Positions 1-7,917 of a stretch of DNA of 55,492 nt are shown here, piece after piece. Numbering within the stretch: the stretch's first letter is position 1; every line of letters starts with the position of its first letter. The notes under the pieces are model-generated. The model made no database searches, was not told the origin of the DNA, and saw only the letters and a program-made list of their open reading frames with translations. The position numbers and the translations under genes are program-made. The stretch spans positions 1-55,492 of the forward strand of contig SCQT01000068.1 of assembly GCA_004322015.1 (NCBI GenBank). The letters are read 5' to 3'. Source of the DNA: Chitinophagaceae bacterium (GTDB lineage Bacteria > Bacteroidota > Bacteroidia > Chitinophagales > Chitinophagaceae).

Positions 1-386
1 CGGGCTTTATCCAAATAATATGGCACATTGGTCATGCTTTCCATACCGCCGGCTACCACTATATCATTATCACCTGACATAATGCTTTGAGCGCCCAGCA
101 TAATGGCTTTCATTCCACTGGCACAGACCTTGTTCACCGTGGTGCACGGAACGCTGGTTGGGATACCCGCGTAAATACTTGCCTGGTTTGCAGGCGCCTG
201 GCCTTCATTTGCAGTCAGCACATTACCCATATATACTTCGTGCACCTGCTCCGGCCTGACGGCGGCTCTTTCCAAAGCAGCCTGAATAGCAATAGCGCCC
301 AATTTCGTAGCAGGAATCGGGGCCAATTCTCCGTTCAAACTGCCAATAGGCGTACGTGCAATGGAAACAATAAATACTTCGTTCAT
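1..386 (-). CDS. Acetyl-CoA C-acyltransferase (thiolase), N-terminal part
   Basis: Condenses or cleaves acyl-CoA/acetoacetyl-CoA in fatty-acid or ketone-body metabolism. Translating the minus strand from the ATG at 386 gives [20 protein letters not shown] followed by a typical thiolase N-domain. The nucleophilic cysteine lies in [10 protein letters not shown], and the [12 protein letters not shown] motif follows. The gene runs off the left edge of the window, so the C-terminal catalytic His and Cys are not visible. The next intact metabolic gene upstream on this strand is an acyl-CoA dehydrogenase, a natural beta-oxidation partner, but a toxin-antitoxin pair and a lipoprotein lie between them. 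Chain-length specificity cannot be judged from this part. Confidence 0.93.
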   Translation of the reverse strand, partial: MNEVFIVSIARTPIGSLNGELAPIPATKLGAIAIQAALERAAVRPEQVHEVYMGNVLTANEGQAPANQASIYAGIPTSVPCTTVNKVCASGMKAIMLGAQSIMSGDNDIVVAGGMESMTNVPYYLDKA

Positions 387-484
387 AAAATTGATAAATT
401 TTTTAGATGATTTTCTTTCTCTTTTATCAAAATTAGGATAAATAAAGAGATGAAGGGGGATTGCCCATTAAATATTCAGGAAGA

Positions 485-790
485 TCATACTTCGTTTATT
501 GAATAAAGATTGAATGACATATCTTTATGCAGAAAGTTTTTATAATCCCTACGGCTGGGGTAACCGTATTGATCCAGATAGGCATGAATAAACCGTACGT
601 TTCGATTAAAAATAGAATCATCCGGATCCCATGAATTGTAATAATGACAAATGCTTTTTACCTGAGTATAATCTCCGCTTTTGATAAGATGCATTATTTT
701 TTCGGCCTCGTTATTCTGGCGGGCTTTTGTACATCCGATGGATAATAATATTGTCAGGAATAAGACGATTAAAAAAGATTTATTTTTCAT
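485..790 (-). CDS. Small lipoprotein, function unknown
   Basis: About 101 residues when started at the ATG at 790, which gives a clean lipoprotein signal: MKNKSF, a hydrophobic stretch, then the lipobox LLSIGC with the cysteine near residue 20. An upstream in-frame ATG at 820 would put ten extra residues before the signal and is less likely. The mature part is short, tyrosine-rich and polar, and I recognise no domain. The start overlaps the end of the vapC-like gene by 11 bp, suggesting co-transcription and translational coupling. It may be a passenger of the toxin-antitoxin module or a chance neighbour. Confidence 0.6.
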   Translation of the reverse strand: MKNKSFLIVLFLTILLSIGCTKARQNNEAEKIMHLIKSGDYTQVKSICHYYNSWDPDDSIFNRNVRFIHAYLDQYGYPSRRDYKNFLHKDMSFNLYSINEV

Positions 791-1262
791 TAGGAGAATA
801 AACAAAGTCATAGTTACCATAATTATACTTCTCTTCCTTTTTGAGGATATTATTGAACACCTCCGCTTTCACTACGGGTAATGCAGCCATTTCAATTGTC
901 TTGAAATCTTTGATATTGGAAGTAATGAAGTAATCTAACTGATGATGAAGCGCGATTTCATATAATAACGCATCTTCAAAATCAGGAGGATTTTTTGCTA
1001 ATGAACTTTGAATGAGAGACTGAAAACAAGGAAGTAAATGAACCTTATGAATCAGATATTTTATTGCACTATTTATTTGTGGAGGTGTCATCGCCTTTCT
1101 CAATATGTAGGTCATTGATGTCAACACACTTTCAGAATAAAATGCCTCAAACTTATTTGTATCAAGATAGCTGAATAATTCTTTTGCTGATAAGTGGAAG
1201 GGTCTGTCACGATGGAATACATCCAAAATTATATTAGTATCTAAAAATGCTTTAAGTACCAT
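780..1262 (-). CDS. PIN-domain toxin (VapC-like ribonuclease)
   Basis: A 160-residue PIN domain, a metal-dependent RNase usually acting as the toxin of a type II toxin-antitoxin pair. The N-terminal motif FLDTNIILDVFHRDRPF carries the first metal-binding Asp (D8). A middle acidic site is DFEDAL (D97), and the C-terminal signature is DYFITSNIKDF (about 110-120, with N116 and D119). Length is slightly above the usual 130-145 because of a tail after residue 140. It overlaps the antitoxin gene by 11 bp, the usual antitoxin-then-toxin order. RNA target is unknown. Confidence 0.85.
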   Translation of the reverse strand: MVLKAFLDTNIILDVFHRDRPFHLSAKELFSYLDTNKFEAFYSESVLTSMTYILRKAMTPPQINSAIKYLIHKVHLLPCFQSLIQSSLAKNPPDFEDALLYEIALHHQLDYFITSNIKDFKTIEMAALPVVKAEVFNNILKKEEKYNYGNYDFVYSPNEK

Positions 1263-1536
1263 GTTTTTTCCTTAAATAATCACTTTTAGCCTCGTTATAA
1301 TCAACATGACCTGGGATACTGCCCGCATAAGTGTCCAAAAATTTTCTGAAGGAATCATCTTCACTGGAATGTTTTTTCCGGCTACGACTATCCTTTATGG
1401 ATCTCTTTTCAACCCTTAATATCTCTTCAAACTGTTCTTCAACAATTTGTGAAACAGAAACTTTCCTGTGTGCAGCATACGACTTGATGCGTTTTACCAC
1501 AGATTCATTTAAAGTAAGATTAAGCCTGACTGTCAT
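1252..1536 (-). CDS. Antitoxin of the VapC-like toxin (ribbon-helix-helix type, DUF6364-like)
   Basis: About 94 residues from the ATG at 1536; a start six codons upstream is possible but precedes the conserved MTVRLNLTLNESVVKRIKSY motif. The beta strand RLNLTL followed by two helices is the ribbon-helix-helix pattern of DNA-binding antitoxins. The second half (after about residue 45) is charged and probably disordered, as expected for the toxin-wrapping part. It sits directly upstream of the PIN toxin with an 11-bp overlap and probably autorepresses the pair. Confidence 0.75.
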   Translation of the reverse strand: MTVRLNLTLNESVVKRIKSYAAHRKVSVSQIVEEQFEEILRVEKRSIKDSRSRKKHSSEDDSFRKFLDTYAGSIPGHVDYNEAKSDYLRKKHGT

Positions 1537-1643
1537 GGCAGTGATTTTATACAAAAATACGGATTGTTTTTAAGAGAAGAAAATAGCTTCCAAATGATCT
1601 ATTTCTTTAAAATCAAAAATTTACCTGAACCAATAACCGGCAT

Positions 1644-2783
1644 CTACTTCAACACTTCTCTGGCAATGACAATCTTTTGTATTTCCGAAGTCCCTTCCCC
1701 AATGGTGCATAGTTTTGAATCACGGTAATATTTTTCAACAGGAAAATCTTTCGTATAGCCGTAACCGCCAAATATCTGCACGGCTTCAGTAGAAACTTTT
1801 ACCGCCACTTCTGAAGCATAATATTTTGCCATGGCAGCTTCCTTGGTCATTTTCTCCCCGGCTTGCTTTTTCACGGCAGCCTGCATGGTGAGCATTTCAG
1901 CCGCTTCTATTTCTGTAGCCATATCGGCTAATTTGAAAGCAATTCCCTGAAATGAAGATATTGGCTGTCCGAATTGTTGCCGTTCTTTGGAATATTGTAA
2001 TGCGGCTTCATAAGCGCCTTTGGCTATTCCCAAGGATAATGCGGCAATAGAAATGCGTCCGCCATCTAAGACCTTCAGCGATTGAATAAACCCTTCCCCT
2101 TCTTTTCCTATCAGGTTTTCATCAGGGATATGACAATTATCAAAGATCATTTCGGCTGTTTCGCTGGCACGCATCCCCAATTTATTTTCTTTTTTCCCGC
2201 CGGTGAATCCTGGCGTACCGCGCTCCACGGTAAAAGCGCTCATACCGTGATGATCGCCCATATTACCGGTACGGGCGATAACCACAGCCACATTACCGGA
2301 TTTGCCATGGGTGATCCAGCATTTGGTCCCGTTAAGCACCCATTCATTACCTTCTTTTCGGGCAGTGCACTTCATATTACCGGCGTCCGACCCCGTGCCG
2401 GGTTCAGTCAATCCCCATGCGCCGATCCATTCACCCGTTGCCAGCTTAGGAAGATATTTTTTCTTTTGTGCCTCGTTTCCAAATTGTAAAATATGCCCTG
2501 TGCAAAGTGAATTATGAGCTGCCACACTTAGTCCTACAGCGCCGCAAAACTTGGCTATTTCACTGATCACCGTTACGTATTCAGGATATCCCAGCCCGGA
2601 TCCGCCAAATTCGACTGGTACTAAAACACCCATCAAACCAAGCTTCCCGAGAGTTTTCAGTGTTTCCACAGGGAAATGTTGTTGCTCATCCCATTCCATT
2701 AAATAGGGTTGAATATGCTTTTTACCAAACTCCCGTATCATTTGCGTGATCTGTTGCTGAGTCTCACTTAATTGAAAATCCAT
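1644..2783 (-). CDS. Acyl-CoA dehydrogenase
   Basis: A 379-residue FAD enzyme that makes the alpha-beta double bond in acyl-CoA thioesters. Full length for the short-chain/isovaleryl family. Visible hallmarks: N-terminal helical domain, [12 protein letters not shown] (about 124-135) of the FAD-binding middle domain, ASETAEM, and the C-terminal [20 protein letters not shown] and IGEGTSEIQ. The Glu in IGEGTSEIQ matches the catalytic base of short-chain enzymes. Substrate chain length is uncertain. A decayed fragment closely resembling residues 87-124 lies 24 kb away at 27.2 kb in the same orientation. Confidence 0.95.
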   Translation of the reverse strand: MDFQLSETQQQITQMIREFGKKHIQPYLMEWDEQQHFPVETLKTLGKLGLMGVLVPVEFGGSGLGYPEYVTVISEIAKFCGAVGLSVAAHNSLCTGHILQFGNEAQKKKYLPKLATGEWIGAWGLTEPGTGSDAGNMKCTARKEGNEWVLNGTKCWITHGKSGNVAVVIARTGNMGDHHGMSAFTVERGTPGFTGGKKENKLGMRASETAEMIFDNCHIPDENLIGKEGEGFIQSLKVLDGGRISIAALSLGIAKGAYEAALQYSKERQQFGQPISSFQGIAFKLADMATEIEAAEMLTMQAAVKKQAGEKMTKEAAMAKYYASEVAVKVSTEAVQIFGGYGYTKDFPVEKYYRDSKLCTIGEGTSEIQKIVIAREVLK

Positions 2784-2796
2784 ATCATTGCTTTGC

Positions 2797-3771
2797 TTAA
2801 TTAACAGTCAGATAGGCTACAAGTTTAAGGTAAATTTGATCATTCACCAATTGAAGCTGTTGCAGATCTTCAATGTTTTTGAATGGACCGTGCTGATCTC
2901 TGAAAGCTTTGATGGAAGCAGCTAAACGATAACCGATATAAGGATGTGATTTCAATTCTTCCACAGTTGCGATATTTATATTGAGTTTTTTTAAATCAAA
3001 GGACAAAATATTTAATTGTTGTTTAATGCGTTGAAAGGTGCTGTCGGGCAATCCGTAAACTTCTGCTATCTGTTCAATTTTATAAAAGCCACCTAATGAA
3101 TGTCTGAAGCGGATGATCCGGGAAGAGAGCGCCGGGCCTATTCCTCTTAACTTCATCCATTGAACGCTGTCGGCCGTATTAACATCAATAACGAGGTTTT
3201 CATCTTTGTATTTATTCTTGGAAAAATCAGATTGCGCCTGACGGCCGGCATACGTTGTATCAGAAATAATATCCGTTTTTTTATTTTTTAAAGCCTCATT
3301 TTGTGTAATACGAATATAGGGTTCCAGGTGCCGGTATATTTCCCCGGACAATCCGTAAATCTTTTTCAGATCTTCTTTCTTGTAAAATTGCCCGCCTGCT
3401 TTTCTGTAATTTTGAATAGTATGAATCACCTTTGAAGGTACGCCCAATTTTTGCCAGTCTTCATCCTTTAAGGTATTAGGATCAAAAGGAAAAGGTTCCG
3501 GCAATTCACGGGCATTTAGAATATTAGTTGAATAAGGATTTTTCCGGTTATCTCTATTGCTTGTTATGGTTAGTTTTAAAGAATCCTGCTGTTGCTGAAA
3601 TAAGGTTACTTCCTTTTCAAAAACAGAAAAATCTACCTGCTTATCCTGATGAAGATATTCAACTATTATGGGTACGCACCAGCAAAGAATAATCAGGATA
3701 CATAGTACCGCTATCCCTCTTCGTTCCTGGCGGGTAAAAGAGAAGTAATCATGTATATCTTTCTTATTCAT
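2797..3771 (-). CDS. Helix-hairpin-helix protein, ComEA-like, membrane-anchored
   Basis: About 324 residues from the ATG at 3771; a longer reading to 3828 places non-conserved residues before the natural MNKKDIHDYFSFTRQERRG start. This start motif and a single membrane segment (about residues 22-40) are typical of Bacteroidota ComEA-like proteins. At least three helix-hairpin-helix repeats follow, seen as VDVNTADSVQWMKLRGIGPA, LNINIATVEELKSHPYIGYR and an earlier KLGVPSKVIHTIQNYRKAGG. ComEA proteins bind DNA during uptake; whether this one does is inference. Confidence 0.8.
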   Translation of the reverse strand: MNKKDIHDYFSFTRQERRGIAVLCILIILCWCVPIIVEYLHQDKQVDFSVFEKEVTLFQQQQDSLKLTITSNRDNRKNPYSTNILNARELPEPFPFDPNTLKDEDWQKLGVPSKVIHTIQNYRKAGGQFYKKEDLKKIYGLSGEIYRHLEPYIRITQNEALKNKKTDIISDTTYAGRQAQSDFSKNKYKDENLVIDVNTADSVQWMKLRGIGPALSSRIIRFRHSLGGFYKIEQIAEVYGLPDSTFQRIKQQLNILSFDLKKLNINIATVEELKSHPYIGYRLAASIKAFRDQHGPFKNIEDLQQLQLVNDQIYLKLVAYLTVN

Positions 3772-3851
3772 TGTGAAATTTGGGTGTATAACGCGACATG
3801 TTCTTGCAATTAAAAAATAAACTTCCAACTAAAAATTCTATTATCAGCGTG

Positions 3852-4760
3852 TTATTCTTCTTCCATCAGATAGTCTTTTGTCGTCCTTTTCCTGAACCGA
3901 TAATCCGATGGGGATAATCCCGTTTTTTTCTTGAAAAACATAGAGAAATAAAATCCGGAATCAAACCCTGTTTGATATGCAATTTCATTGACGTTTAATT
4001 CCGTAGTTTGAAGTAATTCTTTAGCCTTGTCCATCCTGAGGGCGAGATGATATTGATGTGGTGAATACCCTGTAGTAGATTTAAATAATACCCTGAATTT
4101 GGAATATCCCATGGGTAGCTGTTGTATTAAACGTTGCATATTAAGTGGTTCCTCCAACGATTCTCTTATCAGAAACATTGCCTTTTGAATTAATTGCAAA
4201 TCGGGATCTTCACTGCCTCTCTTATCAATAGACGTCATATGGATCAGACCTAACATTTCCAGGGTAATTCCCGAAATGATTTGATGATATCCAAAACTGG
4301 CATTCTGCACTGTTTCCATTAAGCGTCGAAATAAAAGCAATAACGGTTCATTAAGCCCTGTATAAATAAATGGGTTGTGAGGATTGAAGAAATATTTATT
4401 CATCATATCGTCGGGATAAGTTCCATTGAAGCCTACCCAATACTCTTCCCACCCGGTATCAACATCCGGTTTGTAACGGTGCCAGACCTCAGGAAACAGG
4501 AGGAAGCAAGTTCCTTCAGATACTTTCTGGGGCGCAGTTAAAGCCGATTCAAACTCGCCCTTTCCATGAGATATAAATACTATGTAATAACCATTAAGAA
4601 TTCGCCCCTTATTCCAGGTAAACGCATGTGTTTTAGGATGTCCTTTTATCGGATATTGTTCTTTAGGGTTAACATGAGTACATCCTACTGTCATCACGTA
4701 GAATCCCCAATCTTTTTCAGTTTGGGTTACCGGTAAATATTTGTAATAATTTTTCATCAT
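3852..4760 (-). CDS. AraC-family transcriptional regulator of the polysaccharide locus
   Basis: A 302-residue one-component regulator. The N-terminal half looks like an AraC cupin sensor (FISHGKGEFES, FPEVWHRYKPD). The C-terminal ~100 residues form the two-HTH AraC domain, with LNVNEIAYQTGFDSGFYFSM followed by FFKKKTGLSPSDYR. It is divergent from the dehydratase operon with a 150-bp shared upstream region, so it is the obvious local regulator and likely senses a sugar or uronate. No hybrid two-component sensor or ECF sigma/anti-sigma pair, common regulators of such loci, is present. Two adjacent ATG codons (4760 and 4757) are both possible starts. Confidence 0.88.
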   Translation of the reverse strand: MMKNYYKYLPVTQTEKDWGFYVMTVGCTHVNPKEQYPIKGHPKTHAFTWNKGRILNGYYIVFISHGKGEFESALTAPQKVSEGTCFLLFPEVWHRYKPDVDTGWEEYWVGFNGTYPDDMMNKYFFNPHNPFIYTGLNEPLLLLFRRLMETVQNASFGYHQIISGITLEMLGLIHMTSIDKRGSEDPDLQLIQKAMFLIRESLEEPLNMQRLIQQLPMGYSKFRVLFKSTTGYSPHQYHLALRMDKAKELLQTTELNVNEIAYQTGFDSGFYFSMFFKKKTGLSPSDYRFRKRTTKDYLMEEE

Positions 4761-4794
4761 CCTTCTTTTTGTTAACCTGCTCAGAATCTTCTTT

Positions 4795-4827
4795 CAAAGT
4801 TATCAAAAAATATAAATAAAGTAACAA
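4795..4827 (-). promoter_or_regulatory. Candidate promoter of the AraC gene
   Basis: On the minus strand TAACTTTG (4795-4802) matches the Bacteroidota -7 element TAnnTTTG exactly. TTG at 4825-4827, 22 nt upstream, can serve as the -33 element. The -7 lies 35 nt before the ATG at 4760. Found by eye only; AT-rich DNA makes chance matches possible. Confidence 0.45.
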
Positions 4828-4843
4828 TTTGTATATTTCACAA

Positions 4844-4865
4844 AAATACTTTCTAAATACTTTTG
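4844..4865 (+). promoter_or_regulatory. Direct repeat and -7 element upstream of the dehydratase operon
   Basis: AAATACTTT occurs twice (4844-4852 and 4855-4863) with an 11-bp period, the one-helical-turn spacing expected for an AraC dimer on tandem half-sites. The second copy overlaps TACTTTTG (4858-4865), an exact TAnnTTTG element 45 nt before the ATG at 4911. No well-spaced -33 box is seen, which would fit an activator-dependent promoter. Assignment to the adjacent AraC protein is inference. Confidence 0.42.
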
Positions 4866-4910
4866 CCATCATCATAACAAACAACTTTATAAATAACTTA
4901 ATAGTTTATT

Positions 4911-6104
4911 ATGAAAATAACAGCGATTAAATTATACACCATTAATAGCGGAGACACGGGGGCTCGCGGTGCAACTATGGGTGAATCTCAGTATTGGGGC
5001 GGTGGTTGGCAGGCGCAGACATTAATTGCAAACCCTATGTCTGTTTATCCAAACTATTCAAAGATACGTTCTTCATGGATGGGACCCGGACAAGATCCTT
5101 ATGCAATTGAAATAGAAACTGACGATGGGGTAACAGGGTTTTGCGTCAATTACGGTGGCGGAGAGTTTTCCTGTGCGGTTATTCAGAAACATTTTAAAAG
5201 GTTTTTGATTGGACAAGATCCTTTTAATATTGAAATGATTTGGGATCAAATGAACCGCTCCACGTTACCTTATGGGCTGGGCGGAATCACCAGCATGGCT
5301 ATCGCAGGCGTTGACCTGGCATTATATGACTTAGTCGCTAAATCGCTGAACATCCCGGTTTACAAATTATTGGGCGGGAAAACTAAGGAATCAATTCCCT
5401 GCTATGTAACAATTCACCCTGATTATATAGATTCATGGAAAGGCAGAGGTTTTATGGGAGTGAAAATAGCAGCCCCGTGGGGAGTTGAGAGCGGAAGAGA
5501 CGGACTTAGGAAGATGGAGAAACTTATTGCTAAACTCAGATCCGATTTGGGCGAAGAGATGGAGATTATGATTGATTGTTATCTGTCCTGGGATGTTGAA
5601 TTTGCATCCCGGTTGGCAGAAAGAGTTCGCGATTATGACGTAAAATGGTTCGAAGATCCCCTTCAGAATGGTTGGGCTACGGAACAGAATGCTTATTTAC
5701 GAGAACGGATTGCTCCGATTCAACTGGCGACAGGAAATTTAGAATATCATTATAATGCATTCCATAATATTATATCGAACAGGGCTACGGATATCATCCA
5801 GCCTGAACTCCAATGGGCAGGCGGGCTCACGGCGGTAAGAAGGATTGCCGCTATGGCAAAGCCATATCACATGCAGGTGATCCCCCATGGCGCCTCGGTT
5901 TATAATTATCATTTTGTCATGGCGAACACAAACAGCGCTTATGCTGAATTCCTTACAACGGGTGAAGGTAAGGAGCTGCAACCGATTTTTGATACTATAA
6001 TAGGTGAACCACTGCCGCAAAAAGGGTGTATCAGATTAGATGAGACTAAACCAGGTTTTGGAGTGGAACTGAACAGAGATAAATTAATTCCGTATAATGG
6101 ATAG
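4911..6104 (+). CDS. Enolase-superfamily acid-sugar dehydratase, L-rhamnonate dehydratase-like
   Basis: A 397-residue mandelate-racemase/muconate-lactonising-type enzyme, nearest by eye to L-rhamnonate dehydratase (RhmD), which removes water from L-rhamnonate to give 2-keto-3-deoxy-L-rhamnonate. The shared C-terminus KPGFGVELNRD, the VIPHGASVYNYH motif and the length all fit. Metal ligands D222 (IDCYLSWD) and E248 (KWFEDP) align with RhmD D226 and E252. The third ligand, E280 in RhmD, aligns with N276 here (ATGNLEYH). H326 keeps the catalytic His, but its Asp partner (QPD in RhmD) is E299 (QPEL), and RhmD H33 aligns with a leucine. The chemistry is probably acid-sugar dehydration or epimerisation; the substrate may differ. 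First gene of the operon, overlapping the next by 8 bp. Confidence 0.8.
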   Translation: MKITAIKLYTINSGDTGARGATMGESQYWGGGWQAQTLIANPMSVYPNYSKIRSSWMGPGQDPYAIEIETDDGVTGFCVNYGGGEFSCAVIQKHFKRFLIGQDPFNIEMIWDQMNRSTLPYGLGGITSMAIAGVDLALYDLVAKSLNIPVYKLLGGKTKESIPCYVTIHPDYIDSWKGRGFMGVKIAAPWGVESGRDGLRKMEKLIAKLRSDLGEEMEIMIDCYLSWDVEFASRLAERVRDYDVKWFEDPLQNGWATEQNAYLRERIAPIQLATGNLEYHYNAFHNIISNRATDIIQPELQWAGGLTAVRRIAAMAKPYHMQVIPHGASVYNYHFVMANTNSAYAEFLTTGEGKELQPIFDTIIGEPLPQKGCIRLDETKPGFGVELNRDKLIPYNG

Positions 6105-7158
6105 TTCAACGAATCAATTGAATGTAGGGGTGATAGGGGCAGGATATTGGGCAACGAGCGCTCATATTCCCGGGATAATCCAGCACGAAAGTGCACATTT
6201 GAGAGCGGTGCAAAGCCGTACCAAAAGAAAAGCCATGCAGGTTGCTAAAGACTTCGGGGCCGACTTTGCATTCGATAATTATCAGGAGTTAGTATTATCA
6301 GAAGGGTTGGATGCGGTTGTGGTTAGTTCCACTCCCAATATGCACTTTGAGCAGGCCAAATTCTCGCTTGAACATGGTAAACATGTCCTTATAGAAAAAC
6401 CCATGACATTTACAGCCGGCCAGGCTCAGGAATTATGCGATTTATCTTCAAAAAGAGGGTTACAATTTGTATTGAGTTGTCCATGGCATTATACCAGACA
6501 TGGAATTGAGGCCGGCAGGCTTATCAGGAGAGGTGCTCTCGGAGACATTAAAATGATCTCCATCCTGATGACTAATCCCGTTGATAAATTGCTCAAAGGA
6601 ATTGACACATCGCCTACTCATGGATTAAACGGTGTCTATATAGAGCCTTGTATCGGATCTTATAGCGATCCAACGATTGCAGGCGGTGGTCAAATCTATA
6701 CTCAGGTATCACATGCAGCCGCTTATATAAGTTTTCTCACAGGTTCCCAGCCTAAGGAAGTTTATGCCAAATTTGATTTTGACCATTCGAAAAATGATAT
6801 TTATAATACCCTTACTATCACTTTGGATAATGGTACATTAGTCTCTTTAGCGAGTACCGGAGCAACACCATTAACCATCCGGAATTATGAGGTTCGGGTT
6901 TACGGGACAAAGGGTATTTTACTATTGGACTTATGGAAAGGCACTATGGATTATTATCCTTTTGAAGGAATACCGACATCTTACGAACCCTTATCTGAAG
7001 ATGAAATTTACCCTGAAAAAGCCCCGGTTCTGAATTTCATTGATGTTTGTCTGGGCCTGGCGCCTAATGGATCGCCCTGTGAGCACGGCATCGCTGCTAT
7101 GAGAATAATTGAAGCAGCCTGCTTTTCAAATAAAAATGCAAAATCTGTCAAACTATAA
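6097..7158 (+). CDS. Gfo/Idh/MocA family NAD(P)-dependent oxidoreductase
   Basis: A 353-residue sugar dehydrogenase-type enzyme. The N-terminal Rossmann fold starts VGVIGAGYWATSAHIPG (about 9-25), and the family motif EKP appears in VLIEKPMTF near residue 100. The C-terminal half is the usual alpha/beta substrate domain. It lacks a signal peptide, so it is cytosolic, unlike secreted Bacteroidota members of the family. It overlaps the dehydratase gene by 8 bp and is followed after 5 bp by the SDR. By context it could oxidise the free sugar to a lactone before dehydration; that role is inferred, not shown. Confidence 0.88.
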   Translation: MDSSTNQLNVGVIGAGYWATSAHIPGIIQHESAHLRAVQSRTKRKAMQVAKDFGADFAFDNYQELVLSEGLDAVVVSSTPNMHFEQAKFSLEHGKHVLIEKPMTFTAGQAQELCDLSSKRGLQFVLSCPWHYTRHGIEAGRLIRRGALGDIKMISILMTNPVDKLLKGIDTSPTHGLNGVYIEPCIGSYSDPTIAGGGQIYTQVSHAAAYISFLTGSQPKEVYAKFDFDHSKNDIYNTLTITLDNGTLVSLASTGATPLTIRNYEVRVYGTKGILLLDLWKGTMDYYPFEGIPTSYEPLSEDEIYPEKAPVLNFIDVCLGLAPNGSPCEHGIAAMRIIEAACFSNKNAKSVKL

Positions 7159-7163
7159 CCATC

Positions 7164-7913
7164 ATGAATCGTTTTGAAAATCAAACAGCCGTTATCACCG
7201 GGGGTGCAAGTGGAATTGGGTTTGCCATTGCTGAAAAGTTAGCCGGGGAAGGCGCCGGCGTATGGATATTGGATATGAATGCCACCGCAGCAGATGATGC
7301 GGTTAAATCTCTCAAAGATAAAGGCTACCGGGCTGAATTTGTCGAAATTGATATATCAGATGAGGGGGGGGTAAAATCGGCCTTTCAAAGGATTGAAGAT
7401 TACGGAGGTTGCAGTATTGTGGTAAATGCTGCAGGTATTGTCGGACCTAATGGCATTCCCGTTACCGAAGTGGCATTATCTGATTTCGAGAGAACCTGCC
7501 GGATTAATTTGACAGGATCATTCCTTGTTACAAAGTATGCACTCAAAGTTATGTTACCGGGTCAATACGGCCGCATTCTTTTAATAGCCTCTATAGCAGG
7601 GAAGGAGGGTAACGCAGGTATGGCAGCTTATTCCGCTTCGAAGGCAGGTGTTATTGGTCTGGTGAAATCAGTGGGGAAGGAATATGCCGAGTCAGGGGTC
7701 ACTGTTAACGCCCTTGCTCCTGCCACCATTATGACTTCGATGGTTGAAAAAATGGAGGCTCATCAGATAAAATATATGACTGATAAAATTCCAATGAAAA
7801 GATGCGGAAAATTAGAGGAAATTGCTAATCTCGCTGCCTGGATTGTGTCGAAAGAATCCAGTTTCAATACAGGATTTACTTTTGATATGACAGGAGGAAG
7901 ATCGGTTTATTAA
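7164..7913 (+). CDS. Short-chain dehydrogenase, 2-keto-3-deoxy-sugar-acid dehydrogenase-like
   Basis: A 249-residue classical SDR: TGGASGIG cofactor motif, NAAG, and the catalytic Ser-Tyr-Lys set with YSASKAG. The segments NAAGIVGPNG, AGKEGNAGMAAYSASKAG and the C-terminal TGFTFDMTGGRSVY resemble SDRs that oxidise 2-keto-3-deoxy-L-rhamnonate or related acids in non-phosphorylative sugar pathways. This suits its place just behind the rhamnonate-dehydratase-like gene. KduD, which handles unsaturated-uronate products, is also an SDR of this size and is the main alternative given the KdgF-like gene in the run. No matching diketo-acid hydrolase or aldolase is in the window. Confidence 0.8.
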   Translation: MNRFENQTAVITGGASGIGFAIAEKLAGEGAGVWILDMNATAADDAVKSLKDKGYRAEFVEIDISDEGGVKSAFQRIEDYGGCSIVVNAAGIVGPNGIPVTEVALSDFERTCRINLTGSFLVTKYALKVMLPGQYGRILLIASIAGKEGNAGMAAYSASKAGVIGLVKSVGKEYAESGVTVNALAPATIMTSMVEKMEAHQIKYMTDKIPMKRCGKLEEIANLAAWIVSKESSFNTGFTFDMTGGRSVY

Positions 7914-7917
7914 TGTA

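Noticed and set aside
87-410. Plus-strand 107-codon ORF at the left edge
   Set aside because: The minus strand encodes a convincing thiolase over the same bases, including the active-site cysteine.
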